Shown one piece after another: positions 7,391-15,918 of a DNA stretch of 37,150 nucleotides. The DNA lies in contig NZ_JAELTX010000049.1 of the NCBI RefSeq assembly GCF_016429065.1, positions 1 through 37,150 of the forward strand, given 5' to 3'. The notes under the pieces are model-generated. The model did no database searches, was not told the DNA's origin, and saw only the letters and a program-made list of their open reading frames with translations. Origin of the DNA: Pedobacter sp. ASV17 (lineage in GTDB: Bacteria; Bacteroidota; Bacteroidia; Sphingobacteriales; Sphingobacteriaceae). The first letter of the stretch is position 1. The number at the start of each line of letters is the position of its first letter. A program made the translations under genes and the position numbers.

Positions 7391-8049
7391 AAAACCACGA
7401 CCAAGATTTCTTACAACAATTAGCCAAGCAGTTAAGCTGTCCCGCAAATACAGAAGGCATAGAAGTGGCCAATAACATGCATGAAAACAATATTGGCATG
7501 ACCAGAAAAACCATTGAGGGATTAAACATCTCTAAAGGTGATTTGATATTGGAACTTGGTCATGGCAACTGCAAACACCTACCCGAAATATTGAACCGAG
7601 CTGAACACATTTCTTATTATGGTCTAGAAATTTCGGAACTGATGCAAAAACAAGCTTCGGCAGCCAATAATACAGCTATTGAAGCCAACAGAGCTTCTTT
7701 TCATCTGTACAATGGCAATAACATTCCTTTTTCCGACAATACATTTAGCAAAATACTGACGGTAAATACCATTTATTTTTGGGAAAGCCCTGAAGATTTC
7801 ATCAAAGAAATTTACCGTGTGCTAAAACCTGGTGGTACTTTCGCCATTGGTTTTGCGGATAAGGATTTCATGGAAAGCCTACCTTTTACCGCTTATGGTT
7901 TTGACCTTTACAGCAAAGACAGGATTAATACCTTAGCAGAGGCAGCGCACTTTAAAATCAAGGACATTTCTTCGTTCACCGAAAAAATAACCAGCAAAGC
8001 GGGCGACGAAGTGGAAAGGCTCTTTTATGTGGCTCTTTTGGAGAAATAA
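7387..8049 (+). CDS. Class I SAM-dependent methyltransferase
   Basis: A 220-residue Methyltransf_11-type protein. Motif I (SAM-binding glycine loop) is LILELGHGN at about 53-61. The acidic end of strand 2 falls in YYGLEIS, and the IPFSDNTFSKILTVNTIYFW and YRVLKPGGTFAIGF blocks are the usual motifs II-III. The substrate is unknown; family members methylate small molecules or quinone-like compounds. I chose the ATG at 7387 because a GGAG ribosome site (7380-7383) precedes it and it overlaps the upstream stop as ATGA. A longer in-frame start at 7354 would sit inside the upstream gene. Confidence 0.87.
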   Translation: MKNHDQDFLQQLAKQLSCPANTEGIEVANNMHENNIGMTRKTIEGLNISKGDLILELGHGNCKHLPEILNRAEHISYYGLEISELMQKQASAANNTAIEANRASFHLYNGNNIPFSDNTFSKILTVNTIYFWESPEDFIKEIYRVLKPGGTFAIGFADKDFMESLPFTAYGFDLYSKDRINTLAEAAHFKIKDISSFTEKITSKAGDEVERLFYVALLEK

Positions 8050-8070
8050 AGTATAAAGTACGACATTTTG

Positions 8071-8138
8071 TTAATGCCATTGCGATTACTATGTGTCTAT
8101 GTGGTTATATTTCTTTTTAATGAAACACATAGACACAT
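8071..8138. repeat. Palindromic repeat copy 1, CTATGTGTCTATGTG family
   Basis: This 68-base unit matches 8215-8282 at 61 of 68 positions. Within it CTATGTGTCTATGTG (8089-8103) pairs perfectly with its inverted copy (8126-8140), giving a 15-bp hairpin with a 22-base loop. It could terminate the methyltransferase transcript. Confidence 0.85.
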
Positions 8139-8214
8139 AGGGTCATTATCCTACAATTATAACAGATAACTCTTAAAGGATAAGCCAAGACCAATTTTAC
8201 TAGAAGAAGTTTTA

Positions 8215-8282
8215 TTAATGCTATTGTGTTTGCTATGTGGCTATGTGGCTATATTTCTTTTTAACGAAACACATAGACACAT
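8215..8282. repeat. Palindromic repeat copy 2, abutting a stop codon
   Basis: A second copy of the 8071-8138 unit with 7 mismatches. Its right edge reaches the stop codon (8282-8284) of the minus-strand M48 peptidase gene. The arms are CTATGTGGCTATGTGG and ACACATAGACACAT. A third, diverged palindrome of the family is at 16896-16947. Confidence 0.85.
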
Positions 8283-10351
8283 TAAATTGCTACTCTAATG
8301 GCATGCAAACGGGCCATTTCTTCTAAAAGACTTTTCTTCACTTCAAAATAGTTTTGATACAGTATTTCTTTAAAGGCATTTGCAGCGCCAAAAAGAATGT
8401 CTAGCTCATCATCATTATAGGTGCTTCCTCCAAAATAAACCAACGTTTTTTTCGAGAGATAAGCATCTACTTTTTCCTTTAAAGCAGCATCAATACTCGC
8501 ATATGGTAATGCCAGTAAACGGTCCATTTGAGCTTTGAGCTGTTCTTCTGTAGTCACAAACTTGGATAAGTTCTCCTCTATCTCCACAAATGGCGTAGTG
8601 TATTGCATAAACCTCGTATCATCTGCTACCTTATTGTAGATAGATAGAGCTTCATCATAAGTCTTATCAAACTCCAAAAAGGTTTGATATTTTTCGGTAA
8701 AGTAATCTCCCGAACTATTTTTAGCAGCTTCTTGCTTAAAGTAATGATAAATACTCTCGTCGTTAACAGCTAAAGCCGCTCTTATATCCAACAGTTCCTT
8801 TTCCAATTTGGGCAGCAACTCGTAAATATCTGTTTTCACATATTTAACGCCGTCGTATTCAAAGGTTTTAATCTCGGTATCTCCTTCGTGAATTTGTTTA
8901 ATGGTCAGGATATCCGTTTCTAAACATACCGCACTATAAATCATGTCTACCTTATCGGCACCAAAGAGTTCATCAAATGTTAAAATGGTTTCGGTAAGTG
9001 TCGACTGCTCCACATCAAACTTGCTAGGGTTATAACTGTTATAGTATCCATTGAATGCCTTAGGGAAACTGCCCGCTCTAAAGTTCTCTTGATAATCGGC
9101 AACAAAACCCTCTATTTCATCAAAAGTAACCTGCCCCTTATATTCCACATTGGCAAACAAAAGCGCTGTTACAGAAGCTTGCAATTCGTCCACTTTTCCA
9201 AATAGCACCAAAGCAGGCTCACCATTGTCATCGCCTTGTGGGAAATGACCCGCCGTAATGGCTTCTACCCTATCTTCGGTACTTGGGTGACTGGCCCATT
9301 GGTTTTTAATCACCAATTTCGATTTGTTGTAATGGTTCAAATATTCTTTGGTCACCTGCGGCATGCCATTCACAAAATCCACTCCAGTGTCTTGCGCCAA
9401 AGTATTCATGATATGGCGATGTTGTGGATAGATATTTTTAGGTTTGATATTGGCAGAAATCTTCTGTTCATAGTAGGTCAATGTTCTGTCGAAAGCATTG
9501 TTGGCCAAATCGAGCCTCATTAATGAAGAAACAAATGGTTGACTGCCAACTACGGTTACTGCAATAGCGTCGGCATGAAATTCCATTTCCCTTGAAAGTC
9601 CCAAGTGCTGGATGTTCACTACATTATAGAGCTTTTTTAATACCCATTGAATACCTGCAATAATTTTAACCCCCAAAGCCACAAAAATGGCAAAATAACC
9701 ACTCACGCTCGCAAAGCGCTGAACGGCATTGCCGTATCCCTCATTATCATAAAGCATGTTAAAGATGATTTGGTTCACGGTATAAACATAGCTGCCTACT
9801 TTCATAGAGCGTTGAGAAAAATGACCAAATTCATGCGCCAAAATGGCTTTTAACTCTGTTCTGGAAGTACTGTTCACCAAGGCCATGCCTATCTGCAAAT
9901 TCTTCTTCACAGGAAAAAACATGCTCAAAAAAGTAGAATCGTAAAATACACAGGCATTTACCTCGTGCGATAGGTATATCTTTTTGGGGAAGGTGGTTTG
10001 AACCTTGTCTACAATATCTCTTATTTCTTCATAAAGCAAAGGGGCATCCTCTTCCTTTAGTTCAATCAAATGAGACCTATCTATTTTGTGTTTTTTAAAG
10101 ATAAACTTTACCAAAAAAACGAAAACAATCACGCCCAATCCAATTAAGCCAATTCCTAACCCTAAGGTAATCACCCCAGGTTTTAGCACAATTAATCCAA
10201 TGCCCAATGCACCACATAAAACCACTAACCCAATGGATAGGGCAAATAGCAGCAAATAAGACAGCATAAAAACGAGAATAGCAATAATGGCCTTTCGAGC
10301 GGCTTTTTTAAATTCGTTGCTCGTTAAATCATAGGAGGTATTTTTCTTCAT
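8282..10351 (-). CDS. Large membrane-anchored M48-family metallopeptidase
   Basis: A 689-residue protein. Two or three N-terminal TM segments (about 20-85) are followed by a peptidase M48 domain with the zinc motif HEFGH (residues 173-177, in ILAHEFGHFSQ) and the downstream glutamate ligand E257 in REMEFHAD. A further hydrophobic stretch lies at 215-245. About 350 residues after the peptidase core form a long, charged, mostly helical extension with no motif I know. That makes it much larger than HtpX (~290 residues), and it may bind a partner or substrate. Quality control of membrane proteins is the usual M48 role; the actual substrate is unknown. It appears monocistronic, with repeats downstream and a 590-base gap upstream. 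Confidence 0.88.
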   Translation of the reverse strand: MKKNTSYDLTSNEFKKAARKAIIAILVFMLSYLLLFALSIGLVVLCGALGIGLIVLKPGVITLGLGIGLIGLGVIVFVFLVKFIFKKHKIDRSHLIELKEEDAPLLYEEIRDIVDKVQTTFPKKIYLSHEVNACVFYDSTFLSMFFPVKKNLQIGMALVNSTSRTELKAILAHEFGHFSQRSMKVGSYVYTVNQIIFNMLYDNEGYGNAVQRFASVSGYFAIFVALGVKIIAGIQWVLKKLYNVVNIQHLGLSREMEFHADAIAVTVVGSQPFVSSLMRLDLANNAFDRTLTYYEQKISANIKPKNIYPQHRHIMNTLAQDTGVDFVNGMPQVTKEYLNHYNKSKLVIKNQWASHPSTEDRVEAITAGHFPQGDDNGEPALVLFGKVDELQASVTALLFANVEYKGQVTFDEIEGFVADYQENFRAGSFPKAFNGYYNSYNPSKFDVEQSTLTETILTFDELFGADKVDMIYSAVCLETDILTIKQIHEGDTEIKTFEYDGVKYVKTDIYELLPKLEKELLDIRAALAVNDESIYHYFKQEAAKNSSGDYFTEKYQTFLEFDKTYDEALSIYNKVADDTRFMQYTTPFVEIEENLSKFVTTEEQLKAQMDRLLALPYASIDAALKEKVDAYLSKKTLVYFGGSTYNDDELDILFGAANAFKEILYQNYFEVKKSLLEEMARLHAIRVAI

Positions 10352-10708
10352 AAAGCGTAATCATTTGGTCCTATAAAGAAAAAGATAATTAGTTAAATTT
10401 CAAACCATAAGCCATAGATTTAATCTATAGAAATATGATAAAAATGGCAATTAAGCCTATTTAGTATAAATATTCTTTTGAGTTTAATTAGTTAAATAGA
10501 TATTCTGTAAAAAGAAAAACTAGGTGGTACTTTTTGAAATATTAAATTCTTAATGAAAGCAAGCTGTTTTAAGATAAAACGAAGATTAGTCTTTAGTTTT
10601 TCTGTAATATTTACATTCTATTTTAACATGCCTTTTTAGTTCTCTTTTAACAACTTGCTTCAACTCCTCAATATTATTAAGCCCAGTGTAGGAATTATAG
10701 TCTACTTT

Positions 10709-10800
10709 GAGATTGCTTCGTCGTTCCTCCTCGCAAAGACGAAAAAAAAGAGCGTCATTGCGAAGAATAGCTTGCCCCGACTTTTCGGGAAAGCAATCTT
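10709..10800. repeat. Dispersed palindromic repeat, GAAGCAATCTC family
   Basis: GAGATTGCTTCG at the left edge is inverted as AAGCAATCT at the right edge (10791-10799), with CGCAAAGACG and CGTCATTGCGA inside. It is the same family as 5239-5312 and 27939-28030. Confidence 0.8.
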
Positions 10801-10867
10801 AAAGCGAAATATTTAGCTGGTTCACCCATAAATACTAATATTCAACCGAATAAAAATCAAACTCAAC

Positions 10868-10938
10868 TTAGTAGAACGAAGAGGATTTGCCAAGACTGGA
10901 GATAATAAAAAATTACAAAACGCTTATCCCCAACTCAC
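10868..10938. repeat. 71-base dispersed repeat, copy A
   Basis: It begins TTAGTAGAACGAA, and contains GATAAT and CAACTCAC near the end. It aligns without gaps to 16763-16833. Its right edge lies next to the stop codon of the DCC gene (10940-10942). Confidence 0.75.
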
Positions 10939-10939
10939 G

Positions 10940-11341
10940 TTAATCCAAAAATCTGCTTTTTAGTGCTGGAGTGGGTACCCAACATTGATTTTGTTTACCA
11001 AACCATTGGTAACGATGGCGAGCAACCCATCGGTAAATGGCATTTCGCAGGAAGGGCGGCACGATGATAAACGCATAAAGCAATGGCCACAAACCAGGTA
11101 GTTTTTTGGCTATACGCAATACCGCGGTTGATTGTTCGTACAATTTGCCATTTTCCAATAACACCAAGCTATCGCCATGGGTTACTTTTAAAGCAGAACC
11201 GCTCAACGTTTCTTTCGCGAAATCGCTTTGCAAAGAGGCAAATTTAAAAGCTTCGCGATGATCTCGTTTAATGATAAACTGCACTGCGCCATTACATAAA
11301 TTACACACTCCATCAAAAAATATGATTGCACTTTCGGCCAT
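10940..11341 (-). CDS. DCC-family thiol-disulfide oxidoreductase (DUF393)
   Basis: With the start chosen here the protein has 133 residues, the normal size for the DCC/DUF393 family. It opens with AIIFFDGVCNLCNGAVQFI, which holds the family DGxCxLC redox motif. The later block FKFASLQSD and the C-terminal RNAIYRWVARHRYQWFG are also typical. The family is thought to carry thiol-disulfide chemistry, but physiological partners are unknown. I chose M at 11341 because homologues start only a few residues before the motif. An in-frame upstream ATG at 11377 would add 12 residues (MIHSARLSNLQA) of no family similarity. It is divergent from the aminotransferase gene. Confidence 0.85.
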   Translation of the reverse strand: MAESAIIFFDGVCNLCNGAVQFIIKRDHREAFKFASLQSDFAKETLSGSALKVTHGDSLVLLENGKLYEQSTAVLRIAKKLPGLWPLLYAFIIVPPFLRNAIYRWVARHRYQWFGKQNQCWVPTPALKSRFLD

Positions 11342-11431
11342 TGCCTGCAAGTTAGATAATCGGGCTGAATGTATCATTCATTTTGTTCTTTTTTCTAATC
11401 TAGTTTCGTTCTTTTATTTTTTATTTCAAAC

Positions 11432-11465
11432 TTTGGTTTCGATACGGTCCTTACCGTTATTTTTG
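11432..11465 (+). promoter_or_regulatory. Candidate housekeeping promoter of the aminotransferase gene
   Basis: TTTG (11432-11435) and TATTTTTG (11458-11465) resemble the Bacteroidota -33/-7 pair (TTTG, TAnnTTTG) with a 22-base spacer, slightly longer than usual. The ATG follows 29 bases after the -7 box. Confidence 0.45.
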
Positions 11466-11494
11466 TACTCTAAATAAGAAACATTAAACAAAAA

Positions 11495-12319
11495 ATGGGC
11501 AACACATATACCTACGTTAACGGCCAAATACTTCTCGAAAATGACGCCAAACTTTCAGTGACCGATTTAGCCCTACAGCGTGGCTACGGTATTTTCGATT
11601 TTCTTAAAACCGTAAATGGCAAGCCCATTTTTATAGAGGACTATTTTAACCGTTTTTTTAATTCGGCAAGCGAGATGAATCTTGAGGTTGATTTTGACAG
11701 AACGGATCTTTTTATGGCAATCACTTCGTTACTTGAAAAAAACAACATCGCTAATTCTGGGCTAAAAATGATTTTGACAGGCGGCTATTCTGAAGATGGC
11801 TATCAAATTGCAAAACCCAATCTAATCATTGTACAAACACCTTTTGAATATAGTCCTGCCAGTTTCAACAAAGGCTTAAATCTATTATCGCACAATTACC
11901 AAAGGCAGTTGGCCTCGGTAAAAACCATCGACTACTTACAAGCCATTCGTCTACAGCCCCTACTTAAATTGAAACAGGCCGATGACCTTTTGTACCACAA
12001 CCATGGTGAGGTGAGAGAATGCCCAAGGGCCAATATTTTTATGGTCAAAGACCAGCAGGTTTTTACACCCGTTACAGGCATTTTACGTGGCATTACCCGT
12101 GGTAAGATATTGGGTATGCACCTTGATGGCATAGCCATTAAAGAGCAAGATTTTACCCTCGATGATTTGGCCAATGCTGATGAAGCGTTCATCAGTAGTT
12201 CTACCAAAAATATTTTGCCAGTACTTAGCTTAGATGGGAAACCTATTGGCAAAGGAAAACCAGGGAAAATCACAGCTGCTTTAAACGAGAAGCTGCTGGA
12301 GATGATTAAAAACTATTAA
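11495..12319 (+). CDS. Class IV PLP-dependent aminotransferase family protein
   Basis: A 274-residue fold-type IV PLP enzyme, the family of branched-chain and D-amino-acid aminotransferases and aminodeoxychorismate lyase. K143 in SVKTIDYLQA is the expected PLP lysine, and E175 in GEVRECPRANIF matches the glutamate that contacts the pyridine nitrogen. The N-terminal LQRGYGIFDFLKT block is also typical. Family members here act on branched-chain or D-amino acids or in folate synthesis; sequence alone does not settle which. folC lies 16 kb away, so it gives no local support for a lyase role. It is divergent from the DCC gene and convergent with the efflux operon. Confidence 0.88.
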   Translation: MGNTYTYVNGQILLENDAKLSVTDLALQRGYGIFDFLKTVNGKPIFIEDYFNRFFNSASEMNLEVDFDRTDLFMAITSLLEKNNIANSGLKMILTGGYSEDGYQIAKPNLIIVQTPFEYSPASFNKGLNLLSHNYQRQLASVKTIDYLQAIRLQPLLKLKQADDLLYHNHGEVRECPRANIFMVKDQQVFTPVTGILRGITRGKILGMHLDGIAIKEQDFTLDDLANADEAFISSSTKNILPVLSLDGKPIGKGKPGKITAALNEKLLEMIKNY

Positions 12320-12343
12320 ATCACTCCTTATTTAAATAAATTC

Positions 12344-12378
12344 ATTGAGGGATAACCTATCGTTTGCTATCCCTCAAT
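12344..12378. terminator. Hairpin between convergent genes, putative terminator
   Basis: ATTGAGGGATA (12344-12354) pairs perfectly with TATCCCTCAAT (12368-12378), 11 bp with a 13-base loop. It lies between the stop of the aminotransferase gene and the stop of the minus-strand permease gene. The flanking T tracts are weak in both directions, so termination strength is uncertain. Confidence 0.6.
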
Positions 12379-12384
12379 TGATGA

Positions 12385-13563
12385 TTATTTCTTTTTCTTT
12401 ACGACAGCTATTTCCTTCAACAGCTTTCTTTTTTTATAGGCCAATGCCGCATAAGAAAGTACAAAACCAACCGCTGTAATAATCAATAAATTTTGGACAT
12501 AAGGATAAATCAAATCCGTTGGACCATTCTCGATAATTAAAATCCTAAATATGGGCAGAAAATGCGTTAACGGTATAATGGAAGCAATGTATTGAATCCA
12601 TTCGGGCATTTGGCTCAATGGCCAAGTGAAACCCGACAAGATAAAACTTGGCGTAGCAATAACCATTAACACCTCTGTAGCTTTCAATTGGCTGGGAATT
12701 AATAAACTCACCAAAATACCAATAAAACAAACCGACAATACAAACAGTCCAGCGGCAAGGGTTAGTGTACCCAAATTCTCATAAAATGGAATTTTAAACC
12801 ACCAAGTAAACAACCAATAGATGAGCCAAATACCAAAACTCATAATGAGGTAAGGAATTACCTTAACCATGATGAGCTTAAAGGTAGACGAGGTTTTGTT
12901 CACCAAAAACTTAAACGTCCCGTTTTCAAACTCAGAGGCAAAAGATAGTGCCAAGCCTAACATTAAAACCTGTTGTAAAACAGTAGCCAATATACCTGGC
13001 CACAAAAAGTACATGTAGTTGGTAGAACGGTTATTTTTCTTGATGAAAGTGGTTTTGAAAGGCTCATATTGGCTCATTAGCAAATTTTCTGGCACGCCTT
13101 GTTTCCTGAGCGTTTCCAATTGCACGCCCACTTTAAGCGTCCCCAAACATACCTGTAATGCCGTTGAAGCATAATTAGCGGTCAACACATTTGCTGTATT
13201 GACAATGGTGGTTATTTCTGGATATTTCTTGGTGAGCACTCCTTTTTCAAATCCTTCGGGAATAATCACAATACACACGGCCTCTTTTTCAAGTGCGGTT
13301 CTGGTAAGGTTATCCTCATTGGGGAGCAAAGCAGATATGGTTAACACTTCATTATCTTCCATCATCTGCAGGGCTTTTTTACTCATTTTACTCTGGTCCT
13401 TATCTACCACCACAATTGGTAAATCCGTCACTTTACCTTTGTTGTACACATAACCCAGCAAAACGCCATACATAATGGGCGCCCCAATGAAAAGAATGCG
13501 CAGCACACTATTGTTCCAAAACAGTGCAAACTCACGTTTTAATAGTTCAAAAAAAACTCTCAT
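12385..13563 (-). CDS. ABC-2 type transporter permease
   Basis: A 392-residue membrane protein of the ABC2_membrane_3 (YhhJ/YbhR-like) class. One N-terminal TM (about 18-38) is followed by a ~150-residue extracytoplasmic domain starting VVVDKDQSKMS, then five or so TM segments from about 185 to 380, and a basic C-terminus. It would form the inner-membrane channel of a tripartite efflux pump with the HlyD and TolC proteins encoded upstream. Its start overlaps the hlyD stop by one base. A nucleotide-binding subunit is needed by this family, but none is encoded in the operon or elsewhere in the window. Substrate unknown. Confidence 0.88.
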   Translation of the reverse strand: MRVFFELLKREFALFWNNSVLRILFIGAPIMYGVLLGYVYNKGKVTDLPIVVVDKDQSKMSKKALQMMEDNEVLTISALLPNEDNLTRTALEKEAVCIVIIPEGFEKGVLTKKYPEITTIVNTANVLTANYASTALQVCLGTLKVGVQLETLRKQGVPENLLMSQYEPFKTTFIKKNNRSTNYMYFLWPGILATVLQQVLMLGLALSFASEFENGTFKFLVNKTSSTFKLIMVKVIPYLIMSFGIWLIYWLFTWWFKIPFYENLGTLTLAAGLFVLSVCFIGILVSLLIPSQLKATEVLMVIATPSFILSGFTWPLSQMPEWIQYIASIIPLTHFLPIFRILIIENGPTDLIYPYVQNLLIITAVGFVLSYAALAYKKRKLLKEIAVVKKKK

Positions 13564-14525
13564 TATCGTTTGGTTATGGTCACGGTAGACTTGGTCAATA
13601 TTTCAGCAGCTTCTGCGGCCTGTTTAGGCAACACGTTGATTTCGTAAAGCGCATCTTGCATGTTATAATCAGGATAAGCGGTGGCAATATTGGCATAGGC
13701 ACCTATTTGCTTGATGTTTCTAATCACGCCGCTTACTTTTTTATCCTTCAAATAAGGCACTGTCACTTCAATTTCTTCACCTTTTTTGTACTTGCTCAAT
13801 TCACTTTCGGGAACGGTAAAACGGAAATAAGTAGTGTTGTTTAGCGAACCTGTAAACAAGGTATAGCCAGGTAGGGCCAACTCTCCCACTTTTAGGGTAA
13901 TGGTTTCTAGCACCATATCCTGTGGAGCAATTACATACCTTTCTTTTTCGGCAGTTTTCACTTCTTGCAAAGCACCCAACGCTCTATCTTTTTGTCCCAA
14001 AGCCATGGTTTGCTGCTCCATGCGTACACCGTTTTTCACATCGGCAATTTCAGCTTCTACCGCCGTGTATTGAGCCAAAGCGCCTTGGTATTTAGCAAAC
14101 ACTTCATCATATTGTTGTTGTGGCACCAATGAATCAACCACCATGGCTTCGATACGTTTCAATGATTTTTTGGCAAACTCATACTGTTCTTTCAGAGCAG
14201 ACTTTTTGGCGTTCAGTTGCTTTAACTGATTGGCCGTGGCGCCATGTACACTCATGGCATATTGGGCATCGGCAGATTTTACCGCACCCTGTGCTTGTGC
14301 TTTTTTGGCTTCTACCTCAGGAATATCCAATAAGGCAAGGGTATCCCCTTTTTTCACCAAATCCCCTTCGTTTACATAAATTCTTGAAATGCGTCCAGCG
14401 ATTTTGCCTACTACCGCAAGTTCATCTCGTTCTACTTTGCCCTGAATAAGGCTGTCGATATTATTTTTTGGCCTGCATGATACCAGTGCAAGCATTCCCA
14501 ATAGTATAAAAGTATATTTCTTCAT
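13563..14525 (-). CDS. HlyD-family periplasmic adaptor, predicted lipoprotein
   Basis: A 320-residue membrane-fusion protein. The N-terminus has a lipobox (LVSC at 14-17), so it is probably a lipoprotein rather than TM-anchored. A biotinyl-lipoyl half domain at about 35-70 (GRISRIYVNEGDLVKKGDTLALLDIPEVEAKKA across these positions) precedes a coiled-coil hairpin (about 75-185), the second lipoyl half (APQDMVLETITLKVGELALPG, residues ~200-220) and a beta-barrel end. It would bridge the ABC permease and the TolC-like channel. The gene is 3 bases after tolC and overlaps the permease gene by one base, in a tight operon. Confidence 0.9.
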   Translation of the reverse strand: MKKYTFILLGMLALVSCRPKNNIDSLIQGKVERDELAVVGKIAGRISRIYVNEGDLVKKGDTLALLDIPEVEAKKAQAQGAVKSADAQYAMSVHGATANQLKQLNAKKSALKEQYEFAKKSLKRIEAMVVDSLVPQQQYDEVFAKYQGALAQYTAVEAEIADVKNGVRMEQQTMALGQKDRALGALQEVKTAEKERYVIAPQDMVLETITLKVGELALPGYTLFTGSLNNTTYFRFTVPESELSKYKKGEEIEVTVPYLKDKKVSGVIRNIKQIGAYANIATAYPDYNMQDALYEINVLPKQAAEAAEILTKSTVTITKR

Positions 14526-14528
14526 AAC

Positions 14529-15917
14529 TTATTTTACTTGAAGTGAATTTTGTAAGTTTCCTGTAGCCGAGATGGTTTCTAAAGCCAATCTTCGTTGTTC
14601 TACAATGCTGTTAATTTTTTGTAAAGAGGCTTGATAAATATCCGTTTCTACGGTTAAGCGTTCGGTCACGTTAATCAATCCCGTGTTATATTGTTTCTGA
14701 GCAATCAGTAGGTTGTTTTTCGCAATCTTTTCTCTTTGCCCTGCAATGTCAATTTGCCTCAGCAAAGTTTCATATTGCACATTGTTATTCTGCAGCTGCA
14801 GCTGTACTTTCTCTCTCGAATCGGCCAGTTTATTTTCAATCTGCTGGATATTGATCTTAGCCTCATCAACTTTATGCTTGCGTTCAAAACCGCTGAAAAT
14901 AGTCCATTTTAATGCTACCCCTGCAATAAAATTAGGAGAAAGCTTAGCGCTATTAAGTCCTAAGGAGTAATTATTATTGGTTACAGGTCCAGTAAAAGTA
15001 GTTTTGGCATCAAATACCGAAGCATAACTGTAACTTCCAAAGGCACCCACTACGGGCAAGAAACTTCCTTTTTCCTTTTTGAGCAAGTATTGATAGGCCG
15101 TTTTGAAATTTTCAAGGGCTTTAATCTCGGCCCTATTATCGGTATTAAGCGGCTCCAAAATCACAATAGGCTCCAGTTGATATACTACGCTATCTATTTG
15201 GGCATTGTTGTAGTGGGTGAGTACCTGTATTTTTTGGTACAACACTTTACGCTTGCCTTCCAATTCTATTTTTTTAGAAGCCAATTCCAACACCGCCAGT
15301 TTTATTTTATCCCTGTCGTAAGGAATAGCTAAACCATTGGCAATGGCTTTTTCTACACGCTCTCTTTCTTTATTTAAACGGATTTCGCTTTCGTCTACCA
15401 GTTTTTGTGCTTCGGCCAGTAAACGGATTTGGTCAAAAGAATGAATCACATCCCTAATCACCGAATCTTTTTTCGGAGAGGCCAAATATTCGGTTCCGTG
15501 TTTCTTAGCTTCAATGGCTTTGGCACCGTTAATGATTTGTCCACCGCTAAAAAGCACCGACTTTGCGGTAAGCCCACCGAAGAAAAGATTCCCCCTGTTT
15601 TTAAAGTTCTGCTGACCATCGAACAAAGAAATTCCTGTAATGGGTAAATTCAAGGTTGGGAGGTCAATTCCCAAGGTGTTGTTGAAATAACCATACATGG
15701 CCGTAGCATCTACGGTTGGAATGTATTTGTTAAGCACCCCTTTACGTTCAAGGCTTAACTTTTGTATTTCCAAATCGTGATTGGCCAATCCCTTGTCTTC
15801 CGTAATTGCGGCATCAATAGCTCGCTTGAGCGTTTCAGACACATAAAATTGCTGGGCATGTAAACGTGGCAGCCCCGCAATGAGGCAAACCGCTATCCCT
15901 AAAAATATTCTTCTCAT
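14529..15917 (-). CDS. TolC-family outer-membrane efflux protein
   Basis: A 462-residue outer-membrane channel protein with a cleavable signal peptide (MRRIFLGIAVCLIAGLPRLHAQ, cut near 22). It carries the long amphipathic helical repeats of the OEP fold in two halves (about 30-240 and 255-455), with the conserved LxxAQxQYxxGxxxVxERLxxE-like block near residue 410 (IAQKQYNTGLINVTERL). It forms the exit duct of the tripartite pump. Its start is one base after the marR stop, and hlyD follows after 3 bases. Confidence 0.9.
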   Translation of the reverse strand: MRRIFLGIAVCLIAGLPRLHAQQFYVSETLKRAIDAAITEDKGLANHDLEIQKLSLERKGVLNKYIPTVDATAMYGYFNNTLGIDLPTLNLPITGISLFDGQQNFKNRGNLFFGGLTAKSVLFSGGQIINGAKAIEAKKHGTEYLASPKKDSVIRDVIHSFDQIRLLAEAQKLVDESEIRLNKERERVEKAIANGLAIPYDRDKIKLAVLELASKKIELEGKRKVLYQKIQVLTHYNNAQIDSVVYQLEPIVILEPLNTDNRAEIKALENFKTAYQYLLKKEKGSFLPVVGAFGSYSYASVFDAKTTFTGPVTNNNYSLGLNSAKLSPNFIAGVALKWTIFSGFERKHKVDEAKINIQQIENKLADSREKVQLQLQNNNVQYETLLRQIDIAGQREKIAKNNLLIAQKQYNTGLINVTERLTVETDIYQASLQKINSIVEQRRLALETISATGNLQNSLQVK

Positions 15918-15918
15918 A

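Larger units (their letters stand above)
10352..10939. other. Intergenic gap between M48 and DCC genes
   Basis: This 588-base gap is AT-rich. It holds a perfect 7-bp inverted repeat, ATAGATT-T-AATCTAT (10414-10428), upstream of the M48 gene, a REP-like palindrome (10709-10800) and a 71-base repeat (10868-10938). I see no credible gene or RNA in it. Confidence 0.6.

Noticed and set aside
6940..8282. CRISPR-like array from repeated units
   Set aside because: The units alternate in orientation and form hairpins, spacers are irregular, and no cas genes are near.
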